Shown one piece after another: positions 1-6,391 of a stretch of 9,223 bases of DNA. Each line of letters opens with the position of its first letter. Position 1 is the first letter of the stretch. Source of the stretch: Thermoplasmata archaeon (GTDB taxonomy: Archaea > Thermoplasmatota > E2 > DHVEG-1 > B18-G2). Position numbers and translations under genes: made by a program. Below the pieces are notes generated by a model. That model was not told the DNA's origin. It searched no databases and saw nothing but the letters and a program-made list of their open reading frames with translations. The stretch covers positions 1 to 9,223 of the forward strand of contig JAGHAD010000093.1 in the NCBI GenBank assembly GCA_021161685.1, given 5' to 3'.

Positions 1-189
1 ATCCAAATCCAAAGATGGCTTATTTCAAGAGGTCAAGATGAAATTTATCTTTTACAATATGCTGTTGAATCTCTGAGCATATTTCCAAAAGAACAATTAG
101 CTGGGGATATGCTCTGTCCAGCTAATTATTCAACACAGCAATTTGTAACAAAAAGATCGAAAAGCCATAGTCATAAGCTATCTTTGTGA
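1..189 (+). CDS. Possible 3' end of an unrecognised gene (partial at the window edge)
   Basis: Frame 1 is open from the first base to a TGA at 187-189, giving 62 codons with no start visible in the window. The peptide is mixed in composition, with a stretch reading YLLQYAVESLSIFPKEQLAG and a basic, Ser/His-rich tail ending in HKLSL. I recognise no family. A 62-codon open run in AT-rich DNA can arise by chance, so the case rests on length at the edge and on reasonable composition. It would end 48 bases before the start I choose for the downstream gene. A perfect 10-bp inverted repeat lies inside the frame, which is unusual for coding DNA and argues that the region may be non-coding or mobile-element-derived instead. 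Confidence 0.3.
   Translation: MQIQRWLISRGQDEIYLLQYAVESLSIFPKEQLAGDMLCPANYSTQQFVTKRSKSHSHKLSL
95..127. repeat. Perfect 10-bp inverted repeat (stem-loop)
   Basis: AATTAGCTGG at 95-104 is the exact reverse complement of CCAGCTAATT at 118-127, with a 13-base loop. As RNA it would form a stable hairpin. No T-run follows on either strand, so it is not a classical intrinsic terminator. It could be a processing structure at the end of an upstream transcript or a protein-binding palindrome. Confidence 0.5.
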
Positions 190-201
190 CGCAATTTGGG
201 A

Positions 202-216
202 AAAATGGTATATAAA
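202..216 (+). promoter_or_regulatory. Archaeal promoter (BRE plus TATA box) of the DUF6259 gene
   Basis: TATATAAA at 209-216 is a near-consensus archaeal TATA box, preceded by the purine-rich AAAATGG at 202-208 that could serve as a BRE. The box is centred near 212.5. The usual spacing of about 26 bases puts transcription start at about 238, exactly on an in-frame ATG. That predicts a leaderless mRNA and sets the start codon of the following gene, because the upstream TTG (196) and ATG (205) would lie at or before the TATA box and not be transcribed. Confidence 0.6.
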
Positions 217-237
217 GAGGAATCTTTTCATTTTATC

Positions 238-2880
238 ATGAAGCGGATAGCAGAGATATCGATGTCTCTGGTGATTGCTCTCCTTTTGATGGTGCCATGT
301 TTGGGATATAATTTTTCCTCACATGAGAAATCTGGGATAGTGCTGGAAAATAATTTTGTACACATTGAGTTTTCGGATTCTTTCACGCTCGAGGAAATAT
401 TTGATAAACAGACCGGAGAAAAATACAGCTTCTCTGGTAGTCCATTGTGGAGAATTACAGCTGTAGATATCAATGCTTCAACGATGGATGAAAGCGTATT
501 TGTTACGGTTACTCCTTTTGACATTTCCACTGAGAAGAAATATACAATGGATGAGAGAGAGGACGTAAATATTCTCCATCTTCAGTGGAATATGCTCCAA
601 TTTAAATCCCGTGTGGATGTCGAAATAAAATTACCCAAAGATTCTTTCCTCAGTTACTGGAGCATAGACATTGAAAATAATAACGATAGATATGCCATAT
701 GGTACGTTGAGTTTCCATACCTGAAGATTAAACCAATTGGTGGCAACAAGTACGACGATTATCTCGTTATATCCCGACATGCGGGAGTACTTGTTAGTGA
801 TCCGATAGACAGGATACACTGGAGTGTATCACCTTTCGAAGAGGTTATGGCTTCCAGAGATACTGCATCTACTGGTTTCAAAGGAACCTATCCAGGATCA
901 TATAGTGTTCAATTCTCGGCACTTTATGATAGAGATGGTGATGGAATATATCTAGCAGCATATGACGGTAATATGTATTCTAAGCGTTTCCTCTTCAATG
1001 GAGACAACCATGATACCCTAACTTATAGTCTAAGACAATTCCCGGAGAAAATGCTGACACCGAGTGAAGATTATAAGAGTCCATACGATGCGGTAGTTGG
1101 CGTATTCCATGGAGATTGGATGGATGCAGCTGAGATATATAGAGAATGGACAATAAAGCAGGAATGGTGCAGTAAAGGACCTCTATACACCTGGAAAGAT
1201 CTGTCGGAAACTGCATACAATATCGATATATCCATCGGTGTCACATACCGGCTTGCACTTGATACTCCCATACTATACGACGAGAATCTGGAAAACCTTC
1301 TGGCCATGAAAGAATTCTTCGATAACATCTCATCGGTGGATGGTCTCCCTCCCACTTATTGCGTGCATCTCAGAGGATGGTCAAAATATCTTGATGTTAT
1401 AGGTGAGAGAGGCACTCCAGATTACTTCCCGCCGCAGCCGAGGCTCAGAGATTTTGTATCCACGCTGAAAGCCAAGAATTTCGTGATAAATGTATATATG
1501 GGAGACATGGTTTTTGATAGGAATAATCCGCTTGATCTAGAAAGTCGATGGAACTGGAGTGAAGCACAACCTTATGCAATGTACAATCCGCTCGGAAAAG
1601 TTTACTCAAGGTTCAGACCATACTATGCATGTATGGATCCATCCACAGACTGGTGGCAGAACAGTCTTGCATCTCTAGTACCACAAGCTCAGAAATACTG
1701 CCTTGCAGATAGTATATACTGGGATCATGTTCCACAGATGAGGCTCGATTTCAAAAAGAACATGAGCCATGAGGGAGGGGGAAACTACTATGGACTGGGT
1801 TACAGAGAGATGGCCCGTAAATACAGGGATGCAGGTAGAATAAATGATCCAAATCACTTCATATGTGATGAAGGAGAATGTGAGATAGAAATAGGCGTAT
1901 TTGATGCATTTCTGAATGAATGGTTCATACTGGCGAATGGAAACTTATATGAGTTTACCGGTCTTGGCATACCGATTCCTCTCATCACTTACATTTATCA
2001 TGACTATGTGATGATGGTAGGTGGCATCAGAAATAAGAATAAAGGACTCAACGGCTTTTCCAGCCCAGAGCAATTTGGATTCTACACTGCATACACCTTT
2101 GTCAACGGAAATAAGCCCCTCTTTCCCGCAACCAGTGGTATGTCTTATACCTTCACGAAGTGGAAAAATGGCGAGATGGATGATGAATGGGTTAGAGAGA
2201 TGGAGTACTTCGGAAGAATCGTAAAAATTTACCGGATAGGAAAAGAACCACTGACATTCGGCAGATACCTGCGCCCGCCAAAGCTTGTGGGAATTGGGAC
2301 GGAGAGAATAATCTTCAACGGACACGATACCGATATACCCGCAGTTTTGGCTGGAGCTTTTCTATGGAATGATACAATATACATACCTGTCACCAACTGG
2401 GGAGGAACAACGCAGAGTATAAAACAGATCGATTTCAGCAAGTGTGGCTGGTTACCAGAGTGTTATGAGCTATCAATGATGGATGAAAATGGTGTGCATT
2501 CTCTAGGTATATATCAGAGCAAGGTAATTGATATTGATCTCCAGATCAAATCGAAGGATGCATGTTTTCTGGTTATAAAGAAATCCGACAGTGGTGTAAG
2601 CATTACCAGACCAAGAAATGGCTTATACATATTTGACAGAAAGATACTGCCCTTACACGGTACAGTTGTGGTAGGTGGAATAACAATAACGGTGGAAGCA
2701 TCAAAAGATACAAGCAAGGTGGAATTTTACATAGATAATGATCTCAAATACACCGATGATACCTATCCCTTCTCGTGGTTCTGGGATGAGAGGAAATTCG
2801 GTATACACACCATAAAGGTTTTAGGCTATAGTCAAAGCGGGACGCAGACAGATGTCATAACCGTTTACAAGATACTCTAG
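238..2880 (+). CDS. Secreted glycoside-hydrolase-like protein, DUF6259 type, with C-terminal Ig-like domain
   Basis: Starting at ATG 238 the protein has 880 residues and opens with a signal peptide: charged n-region MKR, then a hydrophobic core (ISMSLVIALLLMVPCLG) to about residue 24. The frame extends upstream to TTG 196, but the TATA box at 209-216 favours 238. Residues about 25-280 resemble a beta-sandwich N-terminal domain. Residues about 288-318 carry HGDWMDAAEIYREW and WCSKGPL, which I associate with DUF6259 proteins. A TIM-barrel-like region follows, about 355-650, with GWSKYLDV near 380, ADSIYWD at 490-496 (Asp491 or Asp496 could be catalytic) and DEGECE at 544-549 (acidic candidates). 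Residues about 787-880 look like an Ig-like domain of the VEFYIDNDL...GIHTIKVLGYSQSG type. The likely role is extracellular glycan binding or cleavage; the substrate is unknown. The gene is convergent with the neighbouring cluster. The family assignment is from memory of motifs. Confidence 0.75.
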   Translation: MKRIAEISMSLVIALLLMVPCLGYNFSSHEKSGIVLENNFVHIEFSDSFTLEEIFDKQTGEKYSFSGSPLWRITAVDINASTMDESVFVTVTPFDISTEKKYTMDEREDVNILHLQWNMLQFKSRVDVEIKLPKDSFLSYWSIDIENNNDRYAIWYVEFPYLKIKPIGGNKYDDYLVISRHAGVLVSDPIDRIHWSVSPFEEVMASRDTASTGFKGTYPGSYSVQFSALYDRDGDGIYLAAYDGNMYSKRFLFNGDNHDTLTYSLRQFPEKMLTPSEDYKSPYDAVVGVFHGDWMDAAEIYREWTIKQEWCSKGPLYTWKDLSETAYNIDISIGVTYRLALDTPILYDENLENLLAMKEFFDNISSVDGLPPTYCVHLRGWSKYLDVIGERGTPDYFPPQPRLRDFVSTLKAKNFVINVYMGDMVFDRNNPLDLESRWNWSEAQPYAMYNPLGKVYSRFRPYYACMDPSTDWWQNSLASLVPQAQKYCLADSIYWDHVPQMRLDFKKNMSHEGGGNYYGLGYREMARKYRDAGRINDPNHFICDEGECEIEIGVFDAFLNEWFILANGNLYEFTGLGIPIPLITYIYHDYVMMVGGIRNKNKGLNGFSSPEQFGFYTAYTFVNGNKPLFPATSGMSYTFTKWKNGEMDDEWVREMEYFGRIVKIYRIGKEPLTFGRYLRPPKLVGIGTERIIFNGHDTDIPAVLAGAFLWNDTIYIPVTNWGGTTQSIKQIDFSKCGWLPECYELSMMDENGVHSLGIYQSKVIDIDLQIKSKDACFLVIKKSDSGVSITRPRNGLYIFDRKILPLHGTVVVGGITITVEASKDTSKVEFYIDNDLKYTDDTYPFSWFWDERKFGIHTIKVLGYSQSGTQTDVITVYKIL

Positions 2881-2881
2881 G

Positions 2882-3040
2882 TCAGAATTCCTGACCCAGA
2901 AACAAACATTCTTTTACACCATGTGCCGAACTTAAACTCTCCGGTGCACAGCTAAATACGCAGGCATGGAGTTTTGCATCATTAAAACTGACATTCGTTA
3001 GATCTGCTCCGGTGAAATCCACGAATTCTATTTCGTGCAT
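2882..3040 (-). CDS. Small pentapeptide-repeat protein, 52 residues
   Basis: A 52-codon frame runs from ATG at 3040-3038 to TGA at 2884-2882. Residues about 6-29 read FVDFTGADLTNVSF then NDAKLHACVF. Aligned in fives (FTGAD, LTNVS, FNDAK, LHACV, F) this is the A(D/N)LxX pentapeptide pattern with Leu/Phe at the centre position, which builds a right-handed square beta-helix. Only about four repeats are present, far fewer than in usual family members, and the C-terminal half (residues 30-52, with two further cysteines) does not follow the pattern. The start is well supported: GAGGTGATC, a near-perfect match to the archaeal anti-Shine-Dalgarno, ends 2 bases before the ATG. The gene begins 16 bases after the PurP stop and ends 1 base from the convergent DUF6259 stop. 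It may be a genuine mini-protein or the remnant of a longer gene; the intact ribosome binding site favours the former. Function unknown. Confidence 0.65.
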   Translation of the reverse strand: MHEIEFVDFTGADLTNVSFNDAKLHACVFSCAPESLSSAHGVKECLFLGQEF

Positions 3041-3042
3041 CA

Positions 3043-3051
3043 GATCACCTC
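3043..3051 (-). promoter_or_regulatory. Strong Shine-Dalgarno of the pentapeptide-repeat gene
   Basis: On the minus strand GAGGTGATC directly precedes TG-ATG. It matches nine contiguous bases of the archaeal 16S 3' end complement (GGAGGTGATCC). It lies in the 16-base gap after the PurP stop codon, as expected for a downstream gene in a polycistronic mRNA. Confidence 0.7.
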
Positions 3052-3056
3052 TGCAA

Positions 3057-4121
3057 TCAGCTCAGAATCTCTTCGAGTAGATCATGCTTTTGTGCATATT
3101 TAATTTCCTGAGCTATCCTCCTGCCCGTTGATAAATCTGGTTGGATCAAATCTGAATAGGGAGAACCAGATATGTAAGGATTCGTTCCGGCAACAATCCT
3201 GGCTGATATCTCGAACACCTTGAATTTTAGATCTTCGGTCACTACCGTTTCTAGACAGAAAGGACCTATAACCCCACCAAATAACTCGATCGATTTCTCT
3301 ACAATCCTTTCACCCATCCTGAAAACCTCCGGAAGTAAAGATTCTCTTATAACTATCGGTATATTTCCGGTAACTACAAAAGTTGGGTGTATCCCTATTT
3401 CCTCAAGTTCCGATATTGACCCTATCCTTTGTAGCTCGTCGATCGTTGTCTCGTCTCTCCTGTCCATCGATAGTAGCTGTAAGGATCCTTTGCTCAGCTT
3501 ATATCCATCCTCCCTTATTGGAGAGTAGAAATAGTGCAGGTAATATCTGGTTCCCATGACAAATTCTTGTATCGTAAAGGGTTTACTCCAATCCACGAGT
3601 TTTTCAAACTCTTCGTAGGTCTTTGCTATGAAGAAACCTTTCCCACCTTTTGCTCCATGGTATTTGACTATAACCGGTCTATCTATGTCCTTTGGGTCTC
3701 CTATCTGCTTCGGCATATCTAATCCAGCTCCTTCTAACCACTTTCTCTCAAGCTCTCTGTCAGATTCCCAAAGCAAAACTTTTCTGTTTCCAAATATTGG
3801 CACTTTTAAATCTAAAAATTTCTTAGCTCCAAGGTATTCAACAAAAGATCCATGAGGTATTATTATTGCGTTCTTTTCCCTTAACTCTTCAGCTAACTTT
3901 GGAATATCCTTGTAGTCATCGACTATCATGAATTCATCTGGTTTGCCAAGAGGAAAAGCATCATAAAATTTAACGTTTTCTTCCTTAGCTATACCTATAG
4001 TTCTAAAACCTTCTTTTCTCGCCCCGTTGAATATCTGCAAACTTGAATGGGAACATATGGTAGCTATAGAAAGTTTTTCTTTATCGTAACCCTCTAGAAG
4101 CTCTCTTATCTCGAAGACCAT
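3057..4121 (-). CDS. purP: PurP-family ATP-grasp enzyme (FAICAR synthetase or paralogue)
   Basis: This 354-residue protein is close in length to Methanocaldococcus PurP (about 361), which makes FAICAR from AICAR, formate and ATP in the penultimate step of archaeal IMP synthesis. Landmarks I recognise are TICSHSSLQI at 21-30 (substrate-side His25/Ser26), IPHGSF at 88-93, FGNRK at 110-114, the ATP-grasp glycine-rich loop GAKGGKGF at 156-163, GTRYYLHYFYS at 190-200, GNIPIVIRESLLP at 252-264 and IGPFCLE near 285. The C-terminal metal/nucleotide motif is SARIVAGTN at 306-314, where I recall SARVDGGTN in the characterised enzyme. This fits the divergent PurP subgroup, so activity is less certain than family membership. 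The start at 4121 lacks a Shine-Dalgarno and sits about 26 bases after a TATA-like box, suggesting leaderless translation. The gene follows the GGR-like gene by 37 bases and precedes the pentapeptide gene. Confidence 0.85.
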   Translation of the reverse strand: MVFEIRELLEGYDKEKLSIATICSHSSLQIFNGARKEGFRTIGIAKEENVKFYDAFPLGKPDEFMIVDDYKDIPKLAEELREKNAIIIPHGSFVEYLGAKKFLDLKVPIFGNRKVLLWESDRELERKWLEGAGLDMPKQIGDPKDIDRPVIVKYHGAKGGKGFFIAKTYEEFEKLVDWSKPFTIQEFVMGTRYYLHYFYSPIREDGYKLSKGSLQLLSMDRRDETTIDELQRIGSISELEEIGIHPTFVVTGNIPIVIRESLLPEVFRMGERIVEKSIELFGGVIGPFCLETVVTEDLKFKVFEISARIVAGTNPYISGSPYSDLIQPDLSTGRRIAQEIKYAQKHDLLEEILS

Positions 4122-4141
4122 ATAAAGGGCATGAAAAGAGA

Positions 4142-4157
4142 GTTTTTATCGATTTCG
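4142..4157 (-). promoter_or_regulatory. Probable internal promoter for the PurP gene
   Basis: On the minus strand CGAAAT (4157-4152, BRE-like) is followed by GATAAAAA (4150-4143, TATA-like). The TATA centre near 4146 predicts transcription start at about 4120-4121, which is the PurP start codon. The element overlaps the stop region of the upstream GGR-like gene (stop at 4161-4159). It suggests that PurP can be transcribed separately as a leaderless mRNA even if read-through from the operon also occurs. Confidence 0.5.
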
Positions 4158-4158
4158 A

Positions 4159-5181
4159 TCAAGCGTACTTCTCTATCATCCTTTTGAGAAACTTTATGGA
4201 GAGGTACTCACTTAACCCGTAGATTACAAAAAATAACCTTGCAAGGGAGTTAGCCAGTGAAAACAGCTTTCCAAGCTCAGCCTTCCATCTTTTTTCATAC
4301 AAAGATAAATCCATCTCCCTGAAATCTCTCCTTGCAAATTTGATCAAAACTTCCGCAGCTATCTTTCCGCATATGGCAGATGTTGTATTTCCAGCTCCTA
4401 TACTTGATATAATTTGTGATGCCGCATCTCCAACGAGTATAGATCTCTTACCATATGTCTTTGTTGGTTTTGAAAGCGGTAGAAAAGCTCCCCTCCATTT
4501 TTTGACTTCCGGGAACCTTCGCCTGAATGAATCAAACTTCCTTGAAAAATACCTCTTATAACCCTTTTCAAAAGCTCCTATCCCTATGTTCCATTCCTCC
4601 CTTTTCGGAAAAAACCATGCATATCCATAGGGTATCACATCCTTTCCCACTTCGACTCTGCATGTATCAAAAGGTATCTTTTCTGCCCTCCCCTCAACCG
4701 CAAAACCTAAACTAGGTTCGTTGATACCCATCCATTTCCTAACCACCGACCTCACTCCATCAGTCCCAACCACAACCTTTGCTTTTATTCCTTGCGGTAA
4801 AATCGTTGGAGGATCTCCCTCTATGCTTCTCACTTTACTACCCATCAAAACCTCTCCTCCCTTCTTTTTCACCTGCTTGAAGAGTTCTTGTTCCACTAAC
4901 TTTTTGTTCGTAGTAACAAAGTGGAAAGGAAGGATCAAATCTCCGTATCTGGTGTGAACTATCGTTTCGTCGATCTCTCTTTCAATCCCTATCTTGCTCT
5001 CATAAAGATCCTCAAAGAAATCGTATTTACCAATTTTTGGTATAATTCCCTCTCCGCAAGCCTTCTGGAAGAAATCGGTATGCTCTTCAACCAGAATGAA
5101 ATCGACGCCTTCCTCTGCTAGAAATTTTGCGGTTGTGAGACCAGCTATACCTCCTCCAATTATAACGACATCTTTTTTCAT
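4159..5181 (-). CDS. Geranylgeranyl-reductase-family FAD-dependent oxidoreductase
   Basis: The protein has 340 residues. The N-terminus has the dinucleotide-binding fold with GGGIAG at 9-14 and an acidic end of the second strand at VEEH 31-34. ACGEG at 41-45 corresponds to the family's Cys-Gly motif, GTDGVRS at 139-145 is the second FAD contact, PYGYAWFFP at 184-192 matches the substrate-site motif PxxYxWxFP, and GDAA at 251-254 binds the FAD ribityl/phosphate. Members reduce double bonds of geranylgeranyl chains in archaeal membrane lipids, menaquinone or related isoprenoids. At 340 residues it is shorter than characterised archaeal lipid reductases (roughly 390-450), so the exact substrate is open. 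The C-terminal 35 residues are hydrophobic and basic and may contact the membrane. Its ATG overlaps the stop of the upstream GTPase gene by 4 bases (ATGA) without a clear Shine-Dalgarno, suggesting translational coupling. Confidence 0.85.
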   Translation of the reverse strand: MKKDVVIIGGGIAGLTTAKFLAEEGVDFILVEEHTDFFQKACGEGIIPKIGKYDFFEDLYESKIGIEREIDETIVHTRYGDLILPFHFVTTNKKLVEQELFKQVKKKGGEVLMGSKVRSIEGDPPTILPQGIKAKVVVGTDGVRSVVRKWMGINEPSLGFAVEGRAEKIPFDTCRVEVGKDVIPYGYAWFFPKREEWNIGIGAFEKGYKRYFSRKFDSFRRRFPEVKKWRGAFLPLSKPTKTYGKRSILVGDAASQIISSIGAGNTTSAICGKIAAEVLIKFARRDFREMDLSLYEKRWKAELGKLFSLANSLARLFFVIYGLSEYLSIKFLKRMIEKYA

Positions 5182-6380
5182 CTCGCAACAATCTTAATTA
5201 TGTCCCCGTTTTTAAGCTTGTGATCCGCTCCAACTACCCTATGAGTTCTTGCGTCTATTGCTTTTATAAACCCTTCACCAAGATCAGTATGTATCTTATA
5301 CGCCAGATCCCTAGCTGTACTTCCCTCTGGAAGGAGGAAGGCGTCCGGAAGTACCCTGCCTTCAGAATCGGTCAGGCGGTTTTCATCCTCTACGGGGTAA
5401 ACCACGATCAGTTTTAACAAATCAAATGCAACCTTTTCTATACACTGTTGAATACCCGTAGATCCAAATGGTTCCAAAACTTTTTTTCTTATGAATTCCA
5501 GAGCTTCTCTTTGCTTCTCGGTGATTTCAGCATCTTCATTTATCTCAAAATCGGAAGATCCGGAAAGATATTTTATGATGTTCTTTTCCATGGCTCTCTT
5601 CAGAGCGAGCTCAGCTTCGGCGCTAGTTGGTATGGCGATGTATCCCTTTTCGGAGAGAGAAGACCTTATTTCTTCGACCTTTTCCTTTGGTACGAGGTCG
5701 CACTTATTAAGGGCAATTAACATCGGTTTACTTACTTTTCTTAACTCAAAAGCGAGTGAGAGCAGATCTTTTTCACTCCAAGAAGTTGGTTTTTCTATGG
5801 GTAGAGACAGCTTGGTTATCGCATGGTGCACTTGCTCTTCTTTTATTTTAAGTCCAGTTAACCTGCTCGCCAATAGGCTATAGATCTTTTTACCTTCCAA
5901 CTCACACTGCCTTGCCATCCTATTCCAGTCTCTCTTTATGATATCCAGCAACCAGTAACATATCTCCCTCTCTAAGAAATCCACGTCCTCTCTTGGATCG
6001 TGGGAGCCTATTTCACATATTCTTCCTTCGAAGTCGGTTCCGCCAGAAACGTCAACTATATGTATAAAAGCATCTGCTTGCCTCAAATCATCAAGGAACT
6101 TGTTGCCCAAACCCTTTCCTTTATGTGCATCGGGTACAAGTCCAGCAACGTCTATGGCTTCGATCGGAATGAACCTTATTCCATCTATACATTTCGAATT
6201 ATTCGGATTACACTTTACATTAAACTCTTTGCATGGACACTTTGCTCTCACAAACATAACTCCCTTGTTCGCTTCTATGGTGGTAAATGGATAACTCGCT
6301 ATCTCCGCATGCGATGCGGTTGCTGCCGAGAAGAAAGTAGATTTTCCAACGTTCGGTTTTCCAACTATACCTATTTGCAT
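5178..6380 (-). CDS. Obg/YchF-like GTPase with C-terminal TGS domain
   Basis: This 400-residue protein belongs to the Obg-HflX superfamily, in the archaeal/eukaryotic group near YchF/OLA1. G1 is GKPNVGKST at 7-15, G3 is DVAGLV at 77-82 followed by HKGKGLGNKFLDDLR, G4 is NKCD at 225-228 and G5 is TSAEAE at 252-257. True YchF/OLA1 carries NxxE at G4 and prefers ATP; NKCD here predicts GTP. Residues about 334-400 form a TGS domain (LPEGSTARDLAYKIHTDLGEGFIKA then NGDIIKIV). A Cys cluster at Cys48, Cys50, Cys57 and Cys64 (CxCx6Cx6C) lies between G1 and G3 and could bind zinc. Relatives are thought to act on ribosomes or translation, so a cytosolic role there is inferred. The gene starts 4 bases after the bactofilin-like stop, with GGAGTGA (6391-6385) overlapping that stop as a Shine-Dalgarno, and it overlaps the next gene by 4 bases. 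Confidence 0.9.
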   Translation of the reverse strand: MQIGIVGKPNVGKSTFFSAATASHAEIASYPFTTIEANKGVMFVRAKCPCKEFNVKCNPNNSKCIDGIRFIPIEAIDVAGLVPDAHKGKGLGNKFLDDLRQADAFIHIVDVSGGTDFEGRICEIGSHDPREDVDFLEREICYWLLDIIKRDWNRMARQCELEGKKIYSLLASRLTGLKIKEEQVHHAITKLSLPIEKPTSWSEKDLLSLAFELRKVSKPMLIALNKCDLVPKEKVEEIRSSLSEKGYIAIPTSAEAELALKRAMEKNIIKYLSGSSDFEINEDAEITEKQREALEFIRKKVLEPFGSTGIQQCIEKVAFDLLKLIVVYPVEDENRLTDSEGRVLPDAFLLPEGSTARDLAYKIHTDLGEGFIKAIDARTHRVVGADHKLKNGDIIKIVAR

Positions 6381-6384
6381 TTTC

Positions 6385-6391
6385 TCACTCC
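6385..6391 (-). promoter_or_regulatory. Shine-Dalgarno of the GTPase gene overlapping a stop codon
   Basis: GGAGTGA on the minus strand contains the bactofilin-like stop TGA and ends 4 bases before the GTPase ATG at 6380. It resembles GGAGGTGA with one G missing. It supports tight operon coupling of the two genes. Confidence 0.5.

Noticed and set aside
196..237. Upstream starts (TTG 196, ATG 205) for the DUF6259 gene
   Set aside because: They lie at or before the TATA box and would displace the signal peptide from the N-terminus, and no Shine-Dalgarno supports either.
2881..2895. GTCAG-AATTC-CTGAC inverted repeat at the convergent gene ends as a terminator
   Set aside because: The stem is only 5 bp, it has no T-run next to it, and it overlaps the last codons of the pentapeptide gene.
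5491..5883. Plus-strand 130-codon frame opposite the GTPase gene
   Set aside because: It is a shadow of a strongly conserved GTPase; Ser/Phe-rich composition is typical of an antisense frame.
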